DNA of 64,000 nt from Archivesica marissinica. Lineage: Eukaryota > Mollusca > Bivalvia > Venerida > Vesicomyidae. The position numbers were made by a program, and so were the translations under genes. The stretch is taken from the NCBI GenBank assembly GCA_014843695.1, contig CM026403.1:46463645-46527644 (forward strand). The letters are read 5' to 3'. The notes below the pieces were generated by a model. That model made no database searches. It was not told where the DNA came from and saw only the letters and a program-made list of their open reading frames with translations. The stretch's first letter is position 1, and every line of letters begins with the position of its first letter. Below, piece after piece: positions 22,901 through 34,372 of this stretch.

Positions 22901-25802
22901 AGGTCAAGCCCTCGCTTAAGGTCAAGCCCTCGCTACAGTTCTAGCCCTCGCTACAGGTCGAGCCGTCACTACAGGTCGAGCCCTCGCTACAGGTCAAGCC
23001 CTCGCTACAGGTCGAGCCGTCACTACAGTTCTAGCCCTCGCTACAGGTCGAGCCCTCGCTACAGTTCGAGCACTCTACACAGGTCAAGCCCTCGCTACAG
23101 TTCTAGCCCTCGCTACAGTTCTAGTCCTCGCTACCGTTCTAGCTCTCACTACAGTTCAAGCCCTTGCTACAGGTCAAGTCCTCGCTACAGTTCTAGCCCT
23201 AGCTACAGTTCTAGCCCTAGCTACAGTTCTATCCAACGCTACAGTTCTAGCCCTCGCTACACTTCAAGTCCTCGTCAAGCCCTCGTTACAGTTCTAGCAC
23301 TCGCTACAGTTCTAGCCCTCGCTACAGTTCTATCCCACGAAGCCCTCGCTACAGTTTGAACCCTCGCTACAGGTCAAGTCATCGCTACAGTTAAGCCCTC
23401 GCTACAGTTCAGGCCCTCGCTACAGTTCAAACCCTTGCTACAGTTCAAGCTCTCGCTACAGTTCAAGCCCTCGCTACAGTTCTAGCCCTTGCAACAGTTC
23501 AAGCCCTTGATACAGTTCTAGTCCTCACTACAGTTCAATCCCTTGCTACAGTTCTAGCCCTTTCTACAGTTCTATCCCTCGCTACAGTTCTAGTCTTCGC
23601 AACAGTTCTAGCCCTAGCTATAGTCCAACAAGCCCTCGCTACAGTTCTAGCCCTCGCTACAGTTCAAGCCCTTTCTACAGTTCTAGCCCTCGCTACAGTT
23701 CTAGCCTTCGCAACAGTTCTAGTCCTCACTACTGTTCAAGCCCTTGCTACAGTTCTAGCCCTCGCTACAGTTCTAGTCCTCGCTACCGTTCTAGCCCTCA
23801 CTACAGTTCAAGCCCTTGCTACAGGTCAAGTCCTCGCTACAGTTCTAGCCCTAGCTACAGTTCTAGCCCTAGCTACAGTTCTATCCAACGCTACAGTTCT
23901 AGCCCTCGCTACAGTTCAAGTCCTCGTCAAGCCCTCGTTACAGTTCTAGCACTCGCTACAGTTCTAGCCCTCGCTACAGTTCTATTCCATGAAGCCCTCA
24001 CTACAGTTTGAGCCCTCGCTACAGGTCAAGTCATCGCTACAGTTAAGCCCTCGCTACAGTTCAGGCCCTCGCTACAGTTCAAACCCTTGCTACAGTTCAA
24101 GCTCTCGCTACAGTTCAAGCCCTCGCTACAGTTCTAGCCCTTGCAACAGTTCAAGCCCTTGATACAGTTCTAGTCCTCACTACAGTTCAATCCCTTGCTA
24201 CAGTTCTAGCCCTCGCTACAGTTCAAGCCCTCGCTACAGTTCTAGCCTTCGCAACAGTTCTAGCCCTAGCTATAGTCCAACAAGCCCTTGCTACAGTTCT
24301 AGCCCTCGCTACAGTTCAAGCCCTTTCTACAGTTCTAGCCCTCGCTACAGTTCTAGCCTTCGCAACAGTTCTAGCCATAGCTTTAGTCAACAAGCCCTCG
24401 CTACAGTTCTAGTCCTCGCTACAGTTCTAGTCCTCGCTACCGTTCTAGCCCTCACTACATTTCAAGCCCTAGCTACAGTTCTAGCCCTCGCTACAGTCAT
24501 AGCCTTCGATACAGTTTTAGCCCTCGCTACAGTTCTTGCCCTCGTTACAGTTCTAGGCCTCGCTACAGGTCGAGCCCTCATATCAGGCCGAGCCCTCGAT
24601 ACAGTTTTAGCCCTCGCTACAGTTCTAGCCCTCGCTACAGTTCTAGCCCTCGCTACAATTCTAGCCATCGCTACAATTCTAGCCCTCACTACAGTTCTAG
24701 CCCTCACTACAGTTCTAGCCCTCGCTACAGTTCAAGCCCTTTCTACAGTTCTAGCCCTCGCTACAGTTCTAGCCTTCGCAACAGTTCTAGTCCTCACTAC
24801 TGTTCAAGCCCTTGCTACAGTTCTAGCCCTCGCTACAGTTCTAGTCCTCGCTACCGTTCTAGCCCTCACTACAGTTCAAGCCCTTGCTACAGGTCAAGTC
24901 TTCGCTACAGTTCTAGCCCTAGCTACAGTTCTAGCCCTAGCTACAGTTCTATCCAACGCTACAGTTCTAGCCCTCGCTACAGTTCAAGTCCTCGTCAAGC
25001 CCTCGTTACAGTTCTAGCACTCGCTACAGTTCTAGCCCTCGCTACAGTTCTATTCCATGAAGCCCTCACTACAGTTTGAGCCCTCGCTACAGGTCAAGTC
25101 ATCGCTACAGTTAAGCCCTCGCTACAGTTCAGGCCCTCGCTACAGTTCAAACCCTTGCTACAGTTCAAGCTCTCGCTACAGTTCAAGCCCTCGCTACAGT
25201 TCTAGCCCTTGCAACAGTTCAAGCCCTTGATACAGTTCTAGTCCTCACTACAGTTCAATCCCTTGCTACAGTTCTAGCCCTCGCTACAGTTCAAGCCCTC
25301 GCTACAGTTCTAGCCTTCGCAACAGTTCTAGCCCTAGCTATAGTCCAACAAGCCCTTGCTACAGTTCTAGCCCTCGCTACAGTTCAAGCCCTTTCTACAG
25401 TTCTAGCCCTCGCTACAGTTCTAGCCTTCGCAACAGTTCTAGCCATAGCTTTAGTCAACAAGCCCTCGCTACAGTTCTAGTCCTCGCTACAGTTCTAGTC
25501 CTCGCTACCGTTCTAGCCCTCACTACATTTCAAGCCCTAGCTACAGTTCTAGCCCTCGCTACAGTCATAGCCTTCGATACAGTTTTAGCCCTCGCTACAG
25601 TTCTTGCCCTCGTTACAGTTCTAGGCCTCGCTACAGGTCGAGCCCTCATATCAGGCCGAGCCCTCGATACAGTTTTAGCCCTCGCTACAGTTCTAGCCCT
25701 CGCTACAGTTCTAGCCCTCGCTACAATTCTAGCCATCGCTACAATTCTAGCCCTCACTACAGTTCTAGCCCTCACTACAGTTCTAGCCCTCGCTACAGTT
25801 CT
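22901..25802. repeat. 18-bp satellite array 9 (about 161 monomers)
   Basis: Last array before low-copy DNA. It starts with a short GGTCGAGCC zone and ends with normal monomers right up to about 25800, then changes abruptly to non-satellite sequence (CTTACCTACCTCAACACC). Unlike at core boundaries, there is no gradual decay of monomers at this edge. Confidence 0.96.
23650..25785. repeat. Recent tandem duplication of a 1068-bp block
   Basis: Two consecutive blocks (about 23650-24717 and 24718-25785) are almost identical. Anchor TTCAAGCCCTTTCTACAG falls at 23663 and 24731, and the unusual zone with GCCGAGCCCTCGATACAG falls near 24590 and 25658. One visible difference is GTCCTCGC near 23830 against GTCTTCGC near 24898. 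The offset is not a multiple of 18 because each block contains irregular joints such as AGTCCAACAAGCC. Confidence 0.93.
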
Positions 25803-25809
25803 TACCTAC

Positions 25810-25909
25810 CTCAACACCACCTCAGACTTCGCCAGCTCCTCCTCCTCGCATGTTCGTTCAATCTCTACCACTGCTAGCTTGGTCATCACAACAAAGGCAT
25901 CCTCTGTAG
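25810..25909 (-). CDS. Candidate internal exon of an unrecognised gene (minus strand)
   Basis: Read on the minus strand, a good acceptor (TCTCATTACAG, ending at 25910) is followed by 100 bp open in one phase, then a donor AG|GTAGGT at 25809. The peptide contains EDAFVVMTKLAVVEIER followed by a run of glutamates, a coding-like composition unlike the satellite. An in-frame TAG lies just beyond the donor (25806-25808), so it could instead be a terminal exon. Its entry phase (two bases completing a codon) fits the exit phase of the exon at 32539-32677. A second acceptor six bases further in keeps the same phase. The 18-bp array begins within ten bases of the donor. The protein family was not recognised. 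Confidence 0.45.
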
Positions 25910-27059
25910 CTGTAATGAGACAGAATGAAATACAAAGTACTCAAATGGATGACAAAAATAAAGCAGTGTGTGGTACCTGAAGATAACCTTAAATCAAAAG
26001 GGCCATGAAACCCTGGATCTGTAACCCGAATTGAAAAGCTTAAAGGACTATGCAACACAAAACAATATAAAATTCAGGTAAAATTGGGTACCCAGAAAAG
26101 GCTGCGGACGGACACATTTGTTTTAGTCAATTAAAGGGAAGTGACTCTGGTGCTACAGGGTTGATCCAGACAAAAGGTGTATGTGCAGCACCACACCATG
26201 GTGATGTATATTTATTTTAAGCTCAACACAATTCCACTAATTGGTTAATGAGAAGTCGCTCTGGAATGACAACATTTGTGGATTTTTAGTCCTGGGTATA
26301 CTGATTACCGGTGACATGAGCAATAATAGCCTGTGTTTCAAAACGAGGCTGTGCAAATAATGTCCACTCTCAATTAACCCTATGCACACTAGCAGCAGAT
26401 AAAATCACTATTGCAAACATCATAGAGCCAGATCAGAAGGTACAGCCTCTATGCGGGCTCTATGTTGTTTGCTATTCGGATAGTGGAGCTAAAACACTTG
26501 GCTGAATAGCAAACACAGATCCTGATCAGATGCGGCGCTACGCTGTGGCTGATCTGGATCCATGTTGTTTGGAAATGCGATTTTATTTACTCAGCAGGCA
26601 AAGGGTTAAGCATAATGATATTGTTTTATTGTATGCAATATCAGTCTGAAACAAGTAATTCATAACTGAACAAAGTGAAAACAACAGCACTGAGCTCCAA
26701 GTTTATTTACGCGGGGATTATCAATTATCGGAGACGATGTACAATTCGCCAGCAGCTTATACCAATACGTGCCATATAAGAAAATCATGTGATGTCAATG
26801 ATGGTAAATATGCCTGTAGACATTTCAGCTCGTTTTTCCTAGCGACAGTTGTGTAACTCGGACGTAAATAGTAAACACAATATGCGCAAGTGTGGTTCAC
26901 TTGGATTTATTCCGATATCACTGCTAATTAGTATTCACCGATATTACGGTCACTGGGGATAAAGGGCAATCAATTCAGTGTTTTGCATCCGATTTCGTCG
27001 AAAATCCTGCTCGTACCACCACCGCACTATAGCGATATTAATCTTCATAAGTTTAACTC
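25910..27059. other. Low-copy non-coding sequence
   Basis: No convincing exon apart from the one ending at 25909. It holds the 227-bp MITE at 26379 described separately. The rest is AT-rich, with no tandem structure and only chance short open frames (such as the 66-codon minus frame at 25858-26058). If the flanking exons belong together, this is intron. Confidence 0.6.
26379..26605. mobile_element. PiggyBac-like MITE, 227 bp, TTAA target sites
   Basis: The element runs from CCCTATGCACACTAGCAG to CTCAGCAGGCAAAGGG, with TTAA on both sides (26375-26378 and 26606-26609). The ends form imperfect inverted repeats of about 60 bp, sharing CAGATAAAATC/AATAAAATCGC and ending in CCAGATCAG/CTGATCTGG. 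A second inverted pair inside (GTTTGCTATTCGG and CTGAATAGCAAAC) makes the whole element foldable. TTAA duplication with CCC...GGG termini is the known signature of piggyBac-type elements. No coding capacity, so non-autonomous. Confidence 0.85.
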
Positions 27060-27312
27060 GATTGATACTGATAACAGACTCCGGACATATTTGAGGATTC
27101 TTAGTAAATAAGAGGGCAATAACCATGGTGTTACTAGCCAGTTTGATACTGAGAACAGACTCCGGACGGATATATTTGAGGATTGTTAATCAATAAAAGG
27201 GCTATAACCATGGTGTTATTAGCCAGTTTGATACTGAGAACAGACTCCAGACGGATATATTTGAGGATTCTAAGTCAATAAAAGGGCAATAACCATGGTG
27301 TTACTAGCACGA
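27060..27312. repeat. Short tandem repeat of 81-85 bp (3 units)
   Basis: AACAGACTCC anchors occur at 27073, 27154 and 27239. Each unit includes GAACAGACTCCGGACGG, ATATTTGAGGATT and AACCATGGTGTTACTAGC. The first unit is a few bases shorter. Confidence 0.88.
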
Positions 27313-27488
27313 TTAACCAAACTGTCCAGATCGTGATATCTACACATCATGCAAGTCACAATGCCACGTATGAATCATGGTGAATGAGGTGTTGGACACA
27401 CAAATTAAACAAGAATCTGGCAGTGGGGAAGGTCATAATCCCCTACCCAATATTTCACATTGTGCAAGGAAATGTCTCACACCAGGGA

Positions 27489-30400
27489 TCCAGTGTGGGT
27501 AGCAGACATTATGTGATGTTGTGAACCTCCAGTGTGGGTAGCAGACATTATGTGATGTTGTTAACCTCCAGTGTGGGTAGCAGACATTATGTGATGTTGT
27601 GAACCTCCAGTGTGGGTAGCAGACATTATGTGATGTTGTGAACCTCCAGTGTGGGTAGCAGACATTATGTGATGTTGTGAACCTCCAGTGTGGGTAGCAG
27701 ACATTATGTGATGTTGTTAACCTCCAGTGTGGGTAGCAGACATTATGTGATGTTGTGAACCTCCAGTATGGGTAGCAGACATTATGTGATGTTGTTAACC
27801 TCCAGTGTGGGTAGCAGACATTATGTGATGTTGTTTACCTCCAGTGTGGGTAGCAGATATGTGATGTTGTGAACCTCTAGTGTGGGTAGCAGACATTATG
27901 TGATGTTGTGAACCTCCAGTGTGGGTAGCAGACATTATGTGATGTTGTTAACCTCCAGTGTGGGTAGCAGACATTATGTGATGTTGTGAACCTCCAGTAT
28001 GGGTAGCAGACATTATGTGATGTTGTGAACCTCCAGTGTGGGTAGCAGACATTATGTGATGTTGTGAACCTCCAGTGTGGGTAGCAGATATGTGATGTTG
28101 TGAACCTCCAGTGTGGGTAGCAGACATTATGTGATGTTGTGAACCTCCAGTATGGGTAGCAGACATTATGTGATGTTGTGAACCTCCAGTGTGGGTAGCA
28201 GACATTATGTGATGTTGTTAACCTCCAGTGTGGGTAGCAGACATTATGTGATGTTGTGAACCTCCAGTGTGGGTAGCAGACATTATGTGATGTTGTTAAC
28301 CTCCAGTGTGGGTAGCAGACATTATGTGATGTTGTGAACCTCCAGTGTGGGTAGCAGACATTATGTGATGTTGTGAACCTCCAGTGTGGGTAGCAGACAT
28401 TATGTGATGTTGTGAACCTCCAGTATGGGTAGCAGACATTATGTATGTTGTGAACTTCCAGTGTGGGTAGCAGACATTATGTGATGTTGTTAACCTCCAG
28501 TGTGGGTAGCAGACATTATGTGATGTTGTTAACCTCCAGTGTGGGTAGCAGACATTATGTGATGTTGTGAACCTCCAGTATGGGTAGCAGACATTATGTG
28601 ATGTTGTGAACCTCCAGTATGGGTAGCAGACATTATGTGATGTTGTGAACCTCCAGTGTGGGTAGCAGACATTATGTGATGTTGTGAACCTCCAGTGTGG
28701 GTAGCAGACATTATGTGATGTTGTGAACCTCCAGTATGGGTAGCAGACATTATGTGATGTTGTGAACCTCCAGTGTGGGTAGCAGACATTATGTGATGTT
28801 GTGAACCTCCAGTGTGGGTAGCAGACATTATGTGATGTTGTGAACCTCCAGTGTGGGTAGCAGACATTATGTGATGTTGTGAACCTCCAGTGTGGGTAGC
28901 AGACATTATGTGATGTTGTTAACCTCCAGTGTGGGTAGCAGACATTATGTGATGTTGTGAACCTCCAGTGTGGGTAGCAGACATTATGTGATGTTGTGAA
29001 CCTCCAGTATGGGTAGCAGACATTATGTGATGTTGTGAACCTCCAGTGTGGGTAGCAGACATTATGTGATGTTGTGAACCTCCAGTGTGGGTAGCAGACA
29101 TTATGTGATGTTGTGAACCTCCAGTGTGGGTAGCAGACATTATGTGATGTTGTGAACCTCCAGTGTGGGTAGCAGATTATGTGATGTTGTGAACCTCCAT
29201 TGGGTAGCAGACATTATGTGATGTTGTGAACCTCCAGTGTGGGTAGCAGACATTATGTGATGTTGTGAACCTCCAGTGTGGGTAGCAGACATTATGTGAT
29301 GTTGTTAACCTCCAGTGTGGGTAGCAGACATTATGTGATGTTGTGAACTTCCAGTATGGGTAGAGACATTATGTGATGTTGTTAACCTCCAGTGTGGGTA
29401 GCAGACATTATGTGATGTTGTTTACCTCCAGTGTGGGTAGCAGACATTATGTGATGTTGTGAACCTCCAGTGTGGGTAGCAGACATTATGTGATGTTGTG
29501 AACCTCCAGTGTGGGTAGCAGACATTATGTGATGTTGTGAACCTCCAGTGTGGGTAGCAGACATTATGTGATGTTGTGAACCTCCAGTGTGGGTAGCAGA
29601 CATTATGTGATGTTGTGAACCTCCAGTGTGGGTAGCAGACATTATGTGATGTTGTGAACCTCCAGTATGGGTAGCAGACATTATGTGATGTTGTGAACCT
29701 CCAGTATGGGTAGCAGACATTATGTGATGTTGTGAACCTCCAGTGTGGGTAGCAGACATTATGTGATGTTGTGAACCTCCAGTATGGGTAGCAGACAGTA
29801 TGGGTAGCAGACATTATGTGATGTTGTTAACCTCCAGTGTGGGTAGCAGACATTATGTGATGTTGTGAACCTCCAGTGTGGGTAGCAGACATTATGTGAT
29901 GTTGTTAACCTCCAGTGTGGGTAGCAGACATTATGTGATGTTGTGAACCTCCAGTATGGGTAGCAGACATTATGTGATGTTGTTAACCTCCAGTATGGGT
30001 AGCAGACATTATGTGATGTTGTTAACCTCCAGTGTGGGTAGCAGACATTATGTGATGTTGTGAACCTCCAGTGTGGGTAGCAGACATTATGTGATGTTGT
30101 GAACCTCCAGTATGGGTAGCAGACATTATGTGATGTTGTGAACCTCCAGTGTGGGTAGCAGACATTATGTGATGTTGTGAACCTCCAGTGTGGGTAGCAG
30201 ACATTATGTGATGTTGTGAACCTCCAGTGTGGGTAGCAGACATTATGTGATGTTGTGAACCTCCAGTGTGGGTAGCAGACATTATGTGATGTTGTGAACC
30301 TCCAGTGTGGGTAGCAGACATTATGTGATGTTGTGAACCTCCAGTGTGGGTAGCAGACATTATGTGATGTTGTGAACCTCCAGTGTGGGTAGCAGACAGT

Positions 30401-32456
30401 AGCAGACATTATGTGATGTTGTGAACCTCCAGTGTGGGTAGCAGACATTGGTAGCAGACATTATGTGATGTTGTTAACTTCCAGTATGGGTAGCAGACAT
30501 TATGTGATGTTGTGAACTTCCAGTATGGGTAGCAGACATTATGTGATGTTGTTAACCTCCAGTGTGGGTAGCAGATATGTGATGTTGTGAACCTCCAGTG
30601 TGGGTAGCAGACATTATGTGATGTTGTGAACCTCCAGTGTGGGTAGCAGATATGTGATGTTGTGAACCTCCAGTGTGGGTAGCAGATATGTGATGTTGTG
30701 AACCTCCAGTGTGGGTAGCAGACATTATGTGATGTTGTGAACCTCCAGTGTGGGTAGCAGACATTATGTGATGTTGTGAACCTCCAGTGTGGGTAGCAGA
30801 CATTATGTGATGTTGTGAACCTCCAGTGTGGGTAGCAGACATTATGTGATGTTGTGAACCTCCAGTGTGGGTAGCAGACATTATGTGATGTTGTTAACTT
30901 CCAGTGTGGGTAGCAGACATTATGATGTTGTTAACCTCCAGTGTGGGTAGCAGACATTATGTGATGTTGTTAACCTCCAGTATGGGTAGCAGACATTATG
31001 TGATGTTGTGAACCTCCAGTGTGGGTAGCAGACATTATGTGATGTTGTGAACCTCCAGTGTGGGTAGCAGACATTATGTGATGTTGTGAACCTCCAGTGT
31101 GGGTAGCAGACATTATGTGATGTTGTGAACCTCCAGTGTGGGTAGCAGACATTATGTGATGTTGTGAACCTCCAGTGTGGGTAGCAGACATTATGTGATG
31201 TTGTGAACCTCCAGTGTGGGTAGCAGACATTATGTGATGTTGTGAACCTCCAGTGTGGGTAGCAGACAGTATGGGTAGCAGACATTATGTGATGTTGTGA
31301 ACCTCCAGTGTGGGTAGCAGACATTAGGACATTATGTGATGTTGTTAACTTCCAGTATGGGTAGCAGACATTATGTGATGTTGTGAACTTCCAGTATGGG
31401 TAGCAGACATTATGTGATGTTGTTAACCTCCAGTGTGGGTAGCATATGTGATGTTGTGAACCTCTAGTGTGGGTAGCAGACATTATGTGATGTTGTGAAC
31501 CTCCAGTGTGGGTAGCAGACATTATGTGATGTTGTGAACCTCCAGTGTGGGTAGCAGACATTATGTGATGTTGTGAACCTCCAGTGTGGGTAGCTATGGT
31601 AGCAGACATTATGTGATGTTGTGAACCTCCAGTGTGGGTAGCAGACATTATGTGATGTTGTGAACCTCCAGTATGGGTAGCAGACATTATGTGATGTTGT
31701 GAACCTCCAGTGTGGGTAGCAGACATTATGTGATGTTGTGAACCTCCAGTGTGGGTAGCAGACATTATGTGATGTTGTTAACCTCCAGTGTGGGTAGCAG
31801 ACATTATGTGATGTTGTTAACCTCCAGTGTGGGTAGCAGACATTATGTGATGTTGTGAACCTCCAGTATGGGTAGCAGACATTATGTGATGTTGTGAACC
31901 TCCAGTGTGGGTAGCAGACAGTATGTGATGTTGTGAACCTCCAGTATGGTAGCGACAGTATGGGTAGCAGACATTATGTGATGTTGTGAACCTCCAGTAT
32001 GGGTAGCAGACATTATGTGATGTTGTGAACCTCCAGTGTGGGTAGCAGACATTATGTGATGTTGTGAACCTCCAGTGTGGGTAGCAGACATTATGTGATG
32101 TTGTGAACCTCCAGTGTGGGTAGCAGACATTATGTGATGTTGTGAACCTCCAGTGTGGGTAGCAGACATTATGTGATGTTGTGAACCTCCAGTGTGGGTA
32201 GCAGACATTATGTGATGTTGTAAACTTCCAGTATGGGTAGCAGACATTATGTGATGTTGTGAACCTCCAGTGTGGGTAGCAGACATTATGTGATGTTGTG
32301 AACTTCCAGTGTGGGTAGCAGACATTATGTGATGTTGTGAACTTCCAGTGTGGGTAGCAGACATTATGTGATGTTGTGAACTTCCAGTCTGGGTAGCAGA
32401 CATTATGTGATGTTGTGAACTTCCAGTATGGGTAGCAGACATTATGTGATGTTGTT
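27489..32456. repeat. 39-bp satellite, about 127 units
   Basis: Units contain CCAGTGTGGGTAGCAGAC followed by ATTATGTGATGTTGTGAACC. Three recurrent two-state sites are AGTGTGGG/AGTATGGG, GTGAACC/GTTAACC and ACCTCC/ACTTCC. Internal deletions recur (AGCAGATATGTGATG), and a few junctions are scrambled (near 29795, 30400, 31270, 31600 and 31955). On the minus strand the 39-bp period gives a 13-residue frame (MSATHTGG...), but the common GTTAACC variant makes a stop in that frame, so coding is not maintained. It lies between two candidate exons and is probably intronic. Confidence 0.96.
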
Positions 32457-32538
32457 GTATCATAATATAGTAGACTCTGCAGATAAAAGCAACATTTATT
32501 CTGTCGACATGAACTGATTTCAAACATGGGAGACTTAC

Positions 32539-32677
32539 CGTCTTCAACAGTTGGTCGATCGTCCACAGTCAACTGGCAGCCCGGCTGCTCCACCATCACA
32601 TGGTTCTCCCACTTCTCCACCACTTTGTCAGGCATGACGGGTACCCATATCCAGTTATTATTGATGAGTGTAAGACC
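32539..32677 (-). CDS. Candidate internal exon of an unrecognised gene (minus strand)
   Basis: On the minus strand an open segment ends at a near-consensus donor, GAAGACG|GTAAGT (GT at 32538-32537), in phase 1. The peptide includes NNNWIWVPVMPDKVVEKW and VEQPGCQLTVDD, with coding-like composition. The most likely acceptor is CACCCAG|GGT at 32678, phase 0, but its pyrimidine tract is weak; the frame stays open a little further to a TGA at 32702-32704, where SINE-derived sequence begins. Joining to 25909 restores the reading frame across an intron of about 6.6 kb that holds the 39-bp satellite. The exon at 40193-40304 ends in phase 0 and could lie upstream. No family was recognised. Confidence 0.5.
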
Positions 32678-32714
32678 CTGGGTGCCCCGCCAAACAGTAT
32701 TTCAACAAGTATAA

Positions 32715-32908
32715 ACAACACCTTTCCTGGGCAGGCTCCAGCGGTTAACCAGTACTTGGGTGCACCAACCTCCGTAAGAAACTGCCAACTTTTTCATATA
32801 AATGAGACACGGTCTGAGCGGGGCTCGAACACGTGACCATCAGTGATGATAGGTTACAGTGGTATACAAGTCAACGACCTTAACCACTCGACCATGGAGG
32901 CGGACCTC
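32715..32908 (-). mobile_element. tRNA-derived SINE, minus strand
   Basis: On the minus strand the head reads CCATGGTCGAGTGGTTAAGG, with an A-box-like TGGTCGAGTGG (complement of 32884-32894) and a B-box-like GTGTTCGAGCC (complement of 32822-32832). The body includes AAAAGTTGGCAGTTTCTTAC and CAAGTACTGGTTAACCGCTG, also present at 39440-39605. It appears inserted just upstream of the candidate exon at 32539-32677; the exact 3' limit of the SINE is uncertain. Confidence 0.75.
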
Positions 32909-34089
32909 TAAATTAACATTTAATTATAATAAATTCTATATTTTCCCACTATATATTGCTATTCGCAAGGAGGGTAATTTTTCCGCAAGGGGGGGTCAAT
33001 ATTCTATATGACAACAGGCTCATACCCATGCATAGTCAGTGGTGTCACATTCCTTATTTAATCCCAGTGGGCCGTTGAATAAATATCAGCTATTTTTCCC
33101 ATATATATTTGAATGCAAATAGTGGCATTAGAGAAGCACATATTTTGGGTATCCATCCCCAAGGTACAAACGTATCCTTGTATGTGTTATGTGTGTATTT
33201 GTTATGGGTACACGTCTATGCATAGTAACTGGTGTCATATCACCTATTTAGGGCCCCAGAGGTTGTTCATCAAGGATTGATTTTCGACATGTAATTCTGA
33301 AATTAGTTTAAACATATTTTATTTCCCAATATAATACATATTGAACAATGCATACATCACACATATAGTATAATCAAAATACAGAAAAAGGATTAGAATG
33401 AAAGACAGTGATATGGAAGAGCCCATAAATTGAGTACCCAAGAGTAGAAAGTTGGGTTTATATGTAGTGTGCACCTATTGGTTCCAGGCACCCACTATGC
33501 AACCTCAAGGTTAACAAAATCTGTAGACAGGTAAAGACATCGTATATATGACCGACTCAATCACTTGTCCGACTACTATGACACTATTTGTCAAATATCT
33601 TCATAATTAAAGCTTTGTTATGTGCGAGTTTTACTTTTAATCTAAAGAACTCGTGCTGATAACCATCGCTGTGAAATTTCTTTCACCAGAAAGCCTGGTG
33701 TAATGCATACACCCCGAATATACAAACAGTTCTGTCTAGGAAATATTACCGGTAACGGGAGGCTCTCGTGAAGTGAACACAAGTGAGCCGACATTAAATA
33801 TTTCCAACAAACATTAATTATACCAGCAAACACTAACTTGAAAATAATTAGCTCCCCTTGTAATTTTCCATTATTATGACAATCTTATTAAAAGCATTAC
33901 ATCGTATGACATAAAATATATTCGAAAAAATCAAATTTTACGTATGGGTAGCAATGCTGCAACACATTCTTATATTATAAATTGTATAATTATGTTCAAT
34001 TAGTAAACCGTGTTTTTTGCAATAAAACAAACTCGAAACCGAAAGTAGGACTTTCCAAGTCACGCGCATTTATTTACAATCGGAACCAG
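32909..34089. other. Low-copy sequence with a diverged direct repeat
   Basis: No gene supported. Two related stretches near 33020-33085 and 33205-33280 share ATGCATAGT(C/A)A, TGGTGTCA and a CC(T)TATTTA motif, suggesting an old direct duplication about 190 bp apart. A 63-codon minus frame at 33642-33833 has no splice or start support. Confidence 0.5.
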
Positions 34090-34177
34090 ATGTACATTCG
34101 GGATGAATCGTTCGCCTTCGGCAATGATGAAAAAACGTGGTATTTTGTCGTCCATTTTCCAGCAAGAACTATTATCA
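34090..34177 (+). CDS. Candidate first coding exon (plus strand), weak
   Basis: An ATG at 34090 opens a 29-codon frame (starting MYIRDESFAFGNDEKTWYF) that ends at a strong donor, ATTATCA|GTAAGT, in phase 1. The surroundings are locally richer in CpG than neighbouring DNA, as expected near a promoter, but no TATA box or other promoter element was identified. The frame is also open upstream to 33982, so the start is uncertain. It could join the acceptor CAG|CT at 36473, which takes phase 1, but that frame soon meets a stop. On the minus strand a 31-codon frame is also open. The product was not recognised. Confidence 0.28.
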
Positions 34178-34372
34178 GTAAGTTGAAACGGCCTCAATTA
34201 GTATTACAATGTATCTCAAATGATGTAAATGTGATTGGGTTTTAATTGGATATCGTGCAAAATGTTTCATATGCCGAATAAGTATTAAATTAATGTGAAA
34301 CCACCTCGGAAGTCATTGGGGGGCGCATATGGGGTATTTTAACAAATCATTATAAAGATGCAGAATGTAGGT

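Noticed and set aside
27489..32456. CRISPR-like regular repeat
   Set aside because: Units are contiguous, with no unique spacers, and the setting is eukaryotic.
28529..32635. Minus-strand frames repeating MSATHTGGSQHHI
   Set aside because: The 39-bp period keeps the frame open; the common GTTAACC variant introduces stops and indels shift the frame throughout the array.
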